A program made the translations under genes and the position numbers. Source: Siphonodentalium dalli (taxonomy: Eukaryota > Mollusca > Scaphopoda > Gadilida > Siphonodentaliidae). From it: a stretch of 64,000 nt of DNA. Position 1 is the first letter of the stretch. The number at the start of each line of letters is the position of its first letter. Positions 23,801 through 35,800 of the stretch are shown here, piece after piece. The DNA lies in contig CP136066.1 of assembly GCA_032622095.1 (NCBI GenBank), positions 182,564,716 to 182,628,715 on the forward strand, read 5' to 3'. The notes beneath the pieces are model-generated. The model was not told where the DNA came from and made no database searches. It saw nothing but the letters and a program-made list of their open reading frames with translations.

Positions 23801-26800
23801 TCCATCAACAGCAAAACAAATATTTGCTACTCAATCCAGTGTTTCGGAAATAGAAACAAAGTTAGTACATGGACCAGAAGTCAGACCAATAACCTGATAA
23901 AGGAAATATATCTGAAATATGTATTAAAGAAACAAAATTAACATGTTGATTAGATATGAATTACAGTAATATCTGGAAGGTAAACATTCTGTATACATGC
24001 AGGAAAACTGCTACAAGCTGGCACATCGGGGTTAACATTTAACGGCACCGGGTCTTCAACTGAAAAATTATTATTATACAGAAGTTTCCTTAATAATAAT
24101 TATACTGTAACACAAAGATTATTACTAACCATATGCAAAATAAAATTTTATATACAAGTATATTATATTACATTACTGAAATGACACGCACAATACTGGA
24201 ACAACAATGTCCTGAAATTTATCAATTCAGTACAGATGAAAATAACTCATGAAGAGCATCTGGAGACATGCTGGCTGTCTAATAAATTTCTGTTAGTCAG
24301 CTTTCTCATTAGATCTGTCTTGCTAACAAAATCATTTTCAGGCTGCAAAGACTGCACGTAATCACCGGATGCTTTCCACGGTGGGGCTTTCTTCTCTCGA
24401 ACTGAACGTCTCGGCACTATAACTGATCTTTCTGGTTGAACATTTTCAGATGGACTATCTGAAATTAAACTTCTCCTGCCTGGATCACCTGAAACATCGG
24501 AATCATTTACCATTCCTTCACCCTGTCTGCTACCATCATCATTCCTGACAGTAGTTATATCGACAGTTTCATCAATCTCAGCTTGGACTAGATTCTCTGA
24601 AACAAAAGGTTCAATTTTATTCCCTGAATCTACAATATCATCTGACATTACTAAATCTTCCGGATGCGCATCCTGTTCTCCCTGTTGCTCCTGTACTGGA
24701 GTGGAATGGTCGTCACCATTTGGAGAAACTACATTTGTGTCCACCTTCTTAGCAGTAGATACAACTGTTTTCTGTGGAACACACACAACAAATTCACTCT
24801 CCGACTCATCATCAGGCGATAACACCTCAGATTTCTTTTCAGGGTTATCTGAAACAGAAATATCATTCTCAGGCACTGCCTCGTCATCTGCTGGACCATC
24901 AGCAGCATCATTATGTGCCTCTGTACCAATCTCTAATGGTATGGAACCCATGGGAAGAAGGTGGTTTCTGTGAAGAGTTCTCTCTCTCTCTTCCGCTCTC
25001 ACAACATAAACAGGAATCTCCTTGTTAGGTTTAGCTGTAACAGTATAAACATCCTGATCAAATTTATCTGCTATCTTATGACGACCTTCAAACGCAAGCG
25101 TTTTTACCAAAACCAAATCTCCTACCAACACAGTCGCTGCTCTCGCTTTTTTTGTCAAAATTATTTTTCTGTTTCGCCCTTGCTTTCTGTGCAGCTTTAG
25201 AAGCTAAATCATAAGAATAAGATAATTTGTCTTTCAAATCTGAAACATAATCACCATAAGACACTTTCTTCTCTTCCTCGCCATCCTTCTCATATACAAG
25301 CTGATCAAAACCACAAAGCGAATCTATAGGCAACCTTGGATCCCTACCAAACATAATTTTGAAGGGTGCAAATCCAGTGCTTTCGTGACGAGTGCTGTTA
25401 TAAGCATGAACAAGAGGTGATATATAATTCTTCCAATCTTTCTTCTCTTCCGGTTCTAGTGTGCCTAACATATTCAACAAGGTCCTATTATATATTTCGC
25501 ATTGACCATTTCCCATGGGATGATATGGAGTTGTTCTGCTTTTCTGAATTTTACATAAGCTACAAAGTTCACGAATCAACTCCGACTCAAAGTTAGCTCG
25601 CTGGTCGCTGTGGATCCTGAAAGGAAATCCAAAATACATGAAGAATTTGTTGAATAAAGTATCAGCAGTCGTTTTCGCAGTCATGTTCTTACATGGATAT
25701 GCCTGCACAAACCTGCTGAAGTGATCAGTACACACTAAAATATACTGATAACCTCCTTTGCAAACTTCAACTGTAAGGAAGTCAATACAAATAAGCTCTA
25801 AAGGGTAAGTTGTGGTAATAGACACAAGTCTGGCTCTGGCATCTATCGGAGATTTACGTCTTAAGCATCTGGGACACTCTGAAATAAATTTCTCCACCGT
25901 TCCATCAATTCCAGGCCAGTAAAACCGTTCTGTTATCAATGTAATTGTCCTTTCTCTACCAGGGTGGCCTATATCTGAATGTAGTGACTTCAAAACAGTG
26001 TTCTGAAATGATGAAGGAACAACAAGTTGCATATGAGAATTACCATTGAATTTAGTTTCTCTATGTAAGACACCGCTCTGAAACTTCAAAGAATCAAAGT
26101 GACGTATATAGGTAGAATGATCCCTAGAAACTGGAAGAGAATTTCTAAATGGTTTTACCCCTCATCGAACTGCAATCATCCATACGGATAAAACTGGATC
26201 ACGTTCCTGCATGCGTCTCCAATCTCATGGTGTCATTATGTCAACATCTGTACTAACAGCATCATCTAAAACCTCAACAGCATTTACGGACATACATAAC
26301 GTTCCTGCATGCGTCTCCAATCTCTTGGTGTCATTATGTCAACATCTGTACTAACAGCATCATCTAAAACCTCAACAGCATTTACGGACATACATACAGA
26401 ATTCACAATTGGTTGAGGGAACTGCAAACTGCTAAAATAGTACTTTTATCAATCTTCTTAAGCTCATCGTCATACTGCATTCTGGATAATATATCCGCAT
26501 CTGTGTTTAACTTCCCAGGCCTGTAGAAAATCTCAAAATCAAAAATACTGATTGCTGCAAGCCATCTGTGAGAAGTTGCATCTAATTTGGCACTACTTAA
26601 GACATAAGTCAGTGGATTAGAATCTGTGAGTACAGTAAATTTATGGTTATATAAATAGTCATAAAAGTTTTCTGTAATAGCCCATTTCATCGCTAAAGAT
26701 TCCAATTTATGGGCCGGATAAGACGGTTCTGCTGCTGTCGTCCCTCGACTGGTATACGCAATCACTCTGAGGACACCGTCCTGTCGCTGGTAAAGCACAC

Positions 26801-29800
26801 TTCCCAATCCTGTTCTGCATGCATCAGTATGAAGCTCAAATGGAAGAGAATAGTCTGGAAAGGCTAAAATGGGATGGGAGGTGAGGCATTCTTTGAGTTG
26901 TTCGAATGATTTATGTTCGTCATCACCACACTGCCATTTGCCTTTATAAGTTGACTTTCTTTTACTCTTCTGCTTACCCTGATTAGTTGGAGGAAATAGA
27001 TCAGTTAGCGGTTTCGCTATCTTGCTGAAATTTCTTACAAATTTCCTGTAATATGAACAGAACGAAACAAAGAAACGGACTTCATCAGGATTTTTGGGAA
27101 CGGGCCACTTCACAATATTTTCAATCTTGTCACTACATGTAGAGATACCATCAACACTCACTAAAAATCCTAGGTATTTAAATTTCTTGCTAAAAAAAGA
27201 ACATTTGGATGGTGATAATTTTAGTTTGCATTCCCTCAGTCGCTGAAATACAAGTTTAATTCGTTCCAGCATCTGTGCAACACTATTCGCTGCTATACAA
27301 ATATCGTCAAGATAAATATAACAAATGTTATTGACAAGCCCATCCAAGCAGTGCTCCATCATGCGTTGGAAACTGGCTGGCGACCCTTTCATTCCTTGCG
27401 GAACACGCTCGAACTCATAAAAACCTAAATTGCCAGCTGTAAAAGCAGTGTACGTTTTGTGTTCTTCCAATACCTCTTGCTGAAAATAACCACATCTGAG
27501 ATCCAAAGAACAAAATAGATTACAATTGGATAAATTATCTAAAATATATTCTATTTTGGGAAGACAATAAGCATCGGCAATGGTCTTTTTATTAATATCC
27601 CTGTAGTCAATACACAGCCTTAGTTTCCCACTGGACCGCCTACAAATTACAACATTGGAGCAATATGGACTCCGAGAGCGTCTTATTACACCAGCCGCCA
27701 ACAACTGTTGAAGATAATCTCGCACCTCTTCCACCAGAACTGGTGCCAGGCGCCTCGGAACCTGTCTATCAGGTTTCTCATCTGTTAAATGAATCTCGTG
27801 CTTTATCCCAGCATAATGCCCTAAGTCAAAATCAGACCTAGAAAAAATGTCGGAATAACTTGTCATGAGATCATTTGCTGTTTTTAATTCATCAGTGGTC
27901 AAGGAATCTGGGTTAAGATTCAACTGCTGTAAAAGTGGTAAATCAGAATCATTATATTTGTTCTCAACACCACCTTCCACTTTAACTGCCTGCAATGAAC
28001 AGATAACATAATTTGGTGGAATACTTATTGTCCTTGTAGATAGATTGCTTAACTGAACTGGCAGTAATTCATTATCATTGCAATCATATCTAAAAACAAA
28101 AGGTGAAATCTCTAATCCATCAAATCTGGCATCATCGGCAGGTTGATATATGGCACATGTAGCATTGTATTGTAATTTATGATCAACATAACCTGAAATC
28201 ATCTTAGAAGTATTAGGGTGGATAATAATATTATTATCAGCAGCATTCTTTACAGTAGCTAAATTATAATCATTCTTTCGAAGTTCTCGATCCCGCAGTG
28301 ATATGTATCTAAACGTCAGATACCATGAAGTGTTTAAATCAGCTTTCTGTAAAAAATTATTTCCGCAACGCTCTTCAACCTTATTTAGAAATACTCTGAG
28401 TGTGTTTGTACCTAAAAGGACTGGAACCTGTAAATTAAATTTACTATCAGGTACTATGAGAAACATACAAGTTTGTGGTTCAATGTTAGTAAACCTAGGA
28501 ATGGAAATTTCTGTTTGTATGAATCCTAAATAAGGGATAAGTTTGCCATCAGCACATTCAATCTTCAACACCGAATCTAAAGATTCCAAAGGAATATGAC
28601 TCAAGTGATTCATATAAAATTTCCAATTGTACTGCATGTAATACCTGTGTCCAGAAGGGACCTACAATTTATCCCTGAAATCTTAACTGAAGATTCATTG
28701 ATTTCGCCGTGTATCTCGGCTTGGGTCTTATTTTCTACCATTTGGTTAATTCCATCTACGTTCAACCCGTCATCGTAGATGGACCTCAGGGTAAGCCCTT
28801 TCTGTGACCTCTCGAACTGGGTTTCCTACAAAATGGAGGAAAATGATTCAAATTGCAGCTGAAACACAAAGGAACACCCCCTGAAACTCTAGAATCAGCC
28901 GATTCTGGATTACGATCACGAAATCTGTTCGGATTTCCACCTCGGTTGGAATATCCACCTCTGGGTTCATGAAAAGAATTTTCTGGGACATTATCATCAA
29001 ACTTCTTTGAACCGCCACCTCGGTGATTGTCAAATCCTCTACTTCGTCCGCCGCGCTGGCCTCTATAACCCCTGTAACTGCGATCCTGAAAATCACCGCG
29101 ATTCTGAACATCCAACGCATTGGTAGCTCTTTGCTGCTGTTTAAGTGTATTCACTTCTGATTTAAGGTCTGAAATTTGTTTCAAAATCAAATCTAACTTA
29201 TCGTCATCCATGGAAATCTGTGATTTGCATGCACCAACATTGGAAGATTTACCAGATTTATGCTCCTGCTCAATCAGTCTCAAAGCTGAAAGTAAATTAT
29301 TGTATGTTCTACATTCTCTCACTTTGTAACCTGAAATATCTTTCAATTCCTGTCTCAATCCAACTTAAAATCTGTTCTTAATCAATTCACCCTCAGTCGA
29401 TGGCACCATCTGTTTAAGCATAGTTGTTCTGGAAAATAAATCCTCAAGCCGTGTACCCCATTCTACAACAGATTCATTTGGACCTTGCTTTGAGCTGAAA
29501 AATTGCCTATAATATTCTCTTGTGACTGGATATCTCCGTACACATGCTGAAATTTATCAAGAATTTGATTAACTTTCGCAAACATCCCAAGTCGCATCAC
29601 CACTTTCGCTGCTTCCCCTCTCAGCGACTCCTGATTGCATAAAGAATGTCTGGTTCTGAAATATTGGAAGTAACCATACAATCAACTTCATACCGCCACA
29701 TAATGTACGACATGTCTGACTTCTGGTCCCCACTAAAATTTGGAAGATGAGGGGGTTTCTGTATAACAACTTGCTTTTCCCGCCTATCTCGAACAAGATC

Positions 29801-32800
29801 AGCATCATCGGCTTCAGACTTGGTCTGAAACTGCATAGCCTGAAACCATTTCTCAAAGTCCTCCGGCGTCTCTGCTTTAGGGTCCAAACCCATTTTCCGG
29901 AAACCTTGCATCAAATTATCCAACTTATCCTTGGCCGATTGGCAAAGCTGAAAAGTATACAAATGCTAAATTGCGAAAATATTTTTGACCAAAATATAAA
30001 GTCTGTCGTCAGCCTGTGTATGAACTCGTAGCTGAAAAACGACCTCGCAAATGTACTAAGTCCTATTTACTACACGTACATGTTATGTTAATTGAACAAA
30101 ACAATAGTTAGTGTAAATACAACAAGTGCTGGGGACTGTTACAAGAAAACAAGACAGAAATTAGCACCAGAAGCATGATTAAGAAATTTATGAAGTTGAA
30201 GACTTGGCAGGAAAAGGGTTAAGTTTATGGCCAAGTTCAAATTTGAGTATTATATCAAATTTTATGGATTTAAATTTATTATTTTATGGTTTAAATCCTA
30301 TTTGTGTATGTATGATTACACCCGGACTATACCTAGTTAATCTTATTTAGTAATAAATTTGTGAAGAGCTAGCTTTACCCAAAAATTGGCAAAGAAAAAT
30401 AAATTTCCACAATCACAACAACAGCTGATAAATCTACTTCCGAAAATCCGGTCGTGACGTCACGAAAGTACACATTCCAAAAATAGATTCAAACTTCAAA
30501 GACATTTGTTATGCAATTGCAACAAAATACGAAGTTAAATCACAGTTCCTCCAAATAAGTTCCTCAAATTGTTCACAATCACATCGTTCGCAATGCACTT
30601 AGCGGTCCTAGAAACCTAGAAGTAGTCCTCGGAGTTTACGTAGTTTTTTGTAAACACGATTGTTCACAAAATAAACTGAGTCAAGATTTCGCTCCTTTTC
30701 ACTCGAAATAGTCACACTTTCAACAACTCCACGGCATTCGGCATAGTTTTAGATAATAAAGTTATGTACCACTGATGTTCCACCTTACCAAAGTACTCCT
30801 GACAAACCATTGATCTCCGTATATATCGATTTCTTCGTAGAATATTTTCGTAAATATCAACAAACACGGCGGAAGTCACGTGATAGCAGGTAAACCGAAA
30901 TTCCTTTGGGCTGGAGTTCGATTTTTACGAATCACTGGGCTGAAATTCGATTCTCACTTAAAGAGTCAGTGCGAATTCCAACAAAATCCTCACAGAATGC
31001 AAATTTCATCACAGAATTGTCAGAATAACGTGGTTCTTTCGTTGGGCGCCAAATATAGCCCTATGTCTATTATATTTCCAGCTAGCAGTCTACATATAGA
31101 CTAGAAGACTTAAGGCCATATATCTCACTTTACTCTTGAAAGTTGTAGGTGGGCTGGTTGGGGTGCAGAATAAGAAAAGTTGTATACATTACAATGTTCT
31201 CTTCTCTCTCAAAATAACATACAGCACGATACAATACATCGATGATGACGAATCACATTGCGACATGTAATATGGGATAACGTCTATGGATCCGAAGAAT
31301 ATCATGTTGAATAACCTACATGTGAAGTCTGGAAACTAGACCCTAGAAAGATAGATGATACCTAATCTAGAATGTGTATATACTATATAATATAGAACTA
31401 GGGTATGAATATATAAAAGAGTAGAAATACCATTAACGCTCCAACATGGAGACTTCCAACAATTACAACTATTTACAGCACCGTGATAACAAAGGGATTT
31501 ATCCAGGTAACTGGACCATCCATTGCAAACTACTCTAAAATTATCTTTACAGATGTGGATGGTCACAACTGACTTACAAATATAAATGGATGATAAAACA
31601 ATACATGTAACAAGACAATACAAACATGACAAGTAAAATGATCAGAGATAATAAATAATATCAGCTTACCAATTCGGAATGATTTGAGTCCGGATGAATA
31701 TTTATATCCTTTATGAAATGACTTTAAGAAGCTTTTACATTGTTTATATATATATTAAGTATTAATTAATTTAAGTTTAAGTTGGAGATAACCCAACCGC
31801 TCCATTGTGTTTTTATGAGAAAACTAACTATAGCAATGGCGGCAAACGTGAGTGAGAAGTACTCACGGTGGGATTGGGCTAAAGTTAAAAGAGGTAAGGC
31901 AGCAGATAGAAATTAAGTGGAAGAGGGGCGCAAAGATTTGCGTGCAGTGTAGATTAACAAATGATGGTTTAGTAATTATTGTTAAAAGGTTGTTAATAAT
32001 TAATATTCCTAATAATTCTGATCTAATAAAATATTGATAATAATTTACCACCGCCACATTAACATTTGTCCAGCTTTATACCAACACTAATATGACATGA
32101 CATTGATAAGGAGAGCATAACATGTGACAACTGTAGCGTTTATTTACATTTCGAGTTTATCATCGGAGACCGCAAATTCGGTGGGGAAGTGCAGAAACAC
32201 TGCTTCGGAATTTCTATCGACTCTGAATGTGTTGGTGACAATAGATGTTCTAGAATTAATAGTTTATCGTTAGAAACAGACATCGAATTCTATGTATTTT
32301 ATTAACTTCCGTTCGCCCGCCCAATTTATTCTCGACCCAATTTCCCAATTTATGTTAAAAGACCAGATGAAGTCCCGCATAGGTATCACTTGGGTAGTTT
32401 TACTATTTGGATGTTTTTAATATTGTTTCTTCATAAAAGTAGTTTAATCACCAACTAATTTATGCGGATTGTCGTAATTATAAGCAACCAATATTTCGAT
32501 GTATCTGCCAGCGTATAGAAGTGTCTGATGCGAACTACCTATACTTTGTATAATTTCGCTTTCAAAATTATATAATGTAATTTGGCATCAGGCAGACTTC
32601 TATACGCTGGCAGATGCATCGAAACGGCGTTGGTTGCATACATTATATGTATCCACTAATTTACTGAGGCGTGTCCAATGAAATCAAAACATCACTGCGA
32701 ACACTTGTATTCACAGGAACGACGTCATCTTGCTATCTATCAATATTTGGTTGAATTCAACTTGCGGTTCAGTTCCGGGTTTCGTGCATTCGAAATAACA

Positions 32801-35800
32801 GTTATACACTACAAGTTTAGGTTTATTGAACTATATAGTTCAAGAAATTCTTGCGAAATTTACGTTTGTCTCAAACTGTAAGCGGATAATCATATGATTT
32901 TGTTCAGTAAAATGAGTAGATTGATGGCTATTACCGTCTCCTTGATGGCTATTACCGTCTCCTTGGTGGAGTTTGTGTTGGTGCCGACTTGGTGGGATAA
33001 AGTTATGGAGCATGCATGTTGCATGTTCAAATTATTCGGTGAAATATAATAAATAGCGCATGTTCTGTCGTTAAATACGTGTGTCTAGTGTGTCGGGAAC
33101 TATACAAATTTCACTCGATTATTTCAACTCACCCAGAAATGGCGCCTTCTGATTGGACGAGAGCTGTGAGTGACATGGCTGCGAAATTTAGCGGATGTTT
33201 CATAGACATCCCCCAGTGTCTTTATAACATGAGAACCCAGGCGCAGAACGACATTCCTTTATAAAAACATCACCCAGTGTCTTTATAACATGAGAACCCA
33301 GGCGCAGAACGACATTCCTTTATAAAAACATCGCCCAGCATCTTTATAACATGAGAACCCGGGAGCAGAACGACAATCCTTTATAAAAACATCGCCCAGT
33401 GTCTTTATAACATGAAACCGCAGGCGCAGAACGACACTCCTTTATAAAAACATCGCCCAGTGTCTTTATAACATGAGAACCCAGGCGCAGAATGACACTC
33501 CTTTATAAAAACATCGCCAAGTGTAGGTATAACATGATAACCCAGGCGCAGAACGACACTCCTTTATAAAAACATCGCCCATACCCCCTCGCTCAGATCT
33601 TTCCTTATACATGGATAGTTTTTTTGACACCAGCTACGAGATTGTGGAATGATTTTACCCCTTAACTGAACAAAAGCGGAATCCATCGAAGTGTTCAAAC
33701 CGGGAATTTACGCAGGACGCGTCTCAATGTGAGAAGAACTTTTCACTTGAACTTTTGCTAAAATCGAAAAGCCCAAATTATCAAGACCCAACTTCGAATC
33801 AAGTGCAGCAGCCTTAATGAAAACCTCTATTCAAATCACATAAAAGAAAGCAACAGGTGCTCATGTGGCAACAAAGAAAGGGAAGATCATTATTTTTTAG
33901 TCGTCTCGACACACAATCAAATCAGGAATGAATGTTTTATGTCAATATAAACAACATACATGACCAGTGTCATACTCCTGCATGAATCGAATTCTCTTCC
34001 ACTTAGCACTAACTACAATATATTTAAAGCAACAAAAACTTGCATTACCAGGAGTGGTCGTTTTAGTCTTCTATCATAGTTTATGGAACCCTGCACTGGT
34101 CATATAATACTAATGCATTAACCTAGTAGCATTATTGCTGATTCGTTGGATTTCCATTCGATTTGCGTTAAATAGTAATCGTTCCATTATTTGGAAAAAG
34201 TATATAGAGAGATCTGCTCGAAATTGTTTATACAGACACAGCAGTGGTATATTAACTTTCTGTCTCACTCTCCCTTTCTCTCCGGATCAACTGATTCACA
34301 ATATACTCATCTGCAGTGTTGTGTTTTCTCGTCATGTTCATTCCCCCTCAAACTGTTCCGTTCAACCTGGCCTCTTTCCGTTCGCCCTTCTATTGTTAAA
34401 CTATGCATGATTTTCTTCCCCGATAAGATGACTTAAGATAAACGGTGACCTGCTTGTTAGACGACCATCTTCACCATCTTCTAAACTAAATCATGTTATC
34501 ATAAAATTACCTAAATCATGTTCAATGTAATTGTATTGATGATATACATGTATTGAGGGTAGAATAACCCGGTACATTTATCGTCAAATCTATATTATAA
34601 ACAAAATATGATATTTAATCCTATTGAGGGTAGAATAACCCGGTGCATGTATCGTCAAATCTATATTATCAACAAAATATGCAACAGAAGGTAAGAGACA
34701 ATACACAACGTAAGGAGAGAAAGTGTATTGGTTCTGTTTGATTCAGCGGTGTCCTCGAAGTATACTAATTCATTACCGGGTTTATTAATCGGTATATCAA
34801 ATTGAATAAAGTGAGTGAATTTTTTTTTGAAATATCTGTTCATTTTTAGTGATTTTGTTTCATACTTACATACAGTGGTGTGGATTAGAATGGGACATAT
34901 GGGTAATTGAGGACACTGTGCTGAATATAGGAAATAATTGGTACACATATATACATGTATACCAGAGGAGTCTCTCCTCTCTTAACTTCATAGAAACATG
35001 TCAAATTAATTTCCAGATTGTTAACGCCTTTGATTGCAGTTCATAACATTATATATTGTTGCGTTTTTATACATATACATACCAACTTTACTAGAAAAGT
35101 TGGGGGTGCATAACTTGAGACGGTCCGCAAATAGTACACGTTTCAGATAAATGCTCAAACAATTAATGTGTTCATTTTCACCTGGAGCAGTAAACGCTAC
35201 CCTTTGCACGTACTAATTCATATTAAATTAAACTATAAGGAAATAATTTCTTCTTCAGAAGAAACACACCCATGAGATGACATAAAAAAAAACATCCTGC
35301 TTGTTGTCCGATCCTCCATATTTCACAATTGAAATCTCACAAAAATATAATACCAAAATTGATATAAATTATAACGTTCTTCATAACGTAATTATTATAT
35401 ATCCACGCGCACATGAGAGCTAGAACAAAACATTGTTTAGACAACGATTCTTCCATAATATCAACAATGAAACCCAATTTCCCAAAATCGGACAAATCAT
35501 TCAAACCCCAAAAGAAACTACGACTTATTAACATTCCGTTTTTAATATAACTGTCTACATGAACCCTTTAATGGTAAAAGAAAAACATTTAATTGTTAGA
35601 ACAATGTGCAATAAGAATACCTTTCTCTAATTTCCAGGCAATGAATGAGATGCTGGTGCACCTTAAGTGGACTTACTTCGCCGTTGTTTACGTGAACGAC
35701 ATTTATGGTAGGTCGGCGGCGGAAAATCTCAAAACGCGTGCTGAATCCAGCGGGTTGTGTGTACCGGAGTTCATAGCAGTAGAGCGCGGGGCACCGAATT

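Larger units (their letters stand above)
22380..32058 (-). mobile_element. Gypsy-type (Metaviridae) LTR retrotransposon, antisense in intron 3
   Basis: 9.68 kb with two ~1-kb LTRs, flanked by TTAA (22376-22379 and 32059-32062). On the minus strand the order is 5'LTR, tRNA-Lys-type PBS, leader, gag, protease, RT, RNase H, integrase, acidic C-terminal extension, polypurine tract, 3'LTR. The RT-RNaseH-integrase order is that of Ty3/gypsy. The LTRs look almost identical by eye, implying a recent insertion. The coding region has several frameshifts, a stop and a 98-bp duplication, so this copy should not be autonomous. LTR termini on the element strand are TG...TA rather than TG...CA. Confidence 0.92.
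32063..35637. other. Intron 3, right part
   Basis: Holds a foldback at 32483-32639, a repeat at 32645-33010 shared with 60220-60920, a doubled 21-mer GATGGCTATTACCGTCTCCTT at about 32923-32964, a 61-bp minisatellite at 33209-33578, a 71-bp duplication at 34555-34685 and one half of an inverted repeat at 35194-35295. No exon is supported. Confidence 0.55.

Noticed and set aside
24247-29962. Many TTTCAG strings on the minus strand resembling splice acceptors
   Set aside because: They fall in open retrotransposon frames as ordinary codons (Phe/Ile-Ser-Gly/Glu/Asp) and are not needed for splicing.
33209-33578. CRISPR-like regular repeats
   Set aside because: The units are contiguous 61-bp tandem copies with no unique spacers, in a eukaryotic intron.
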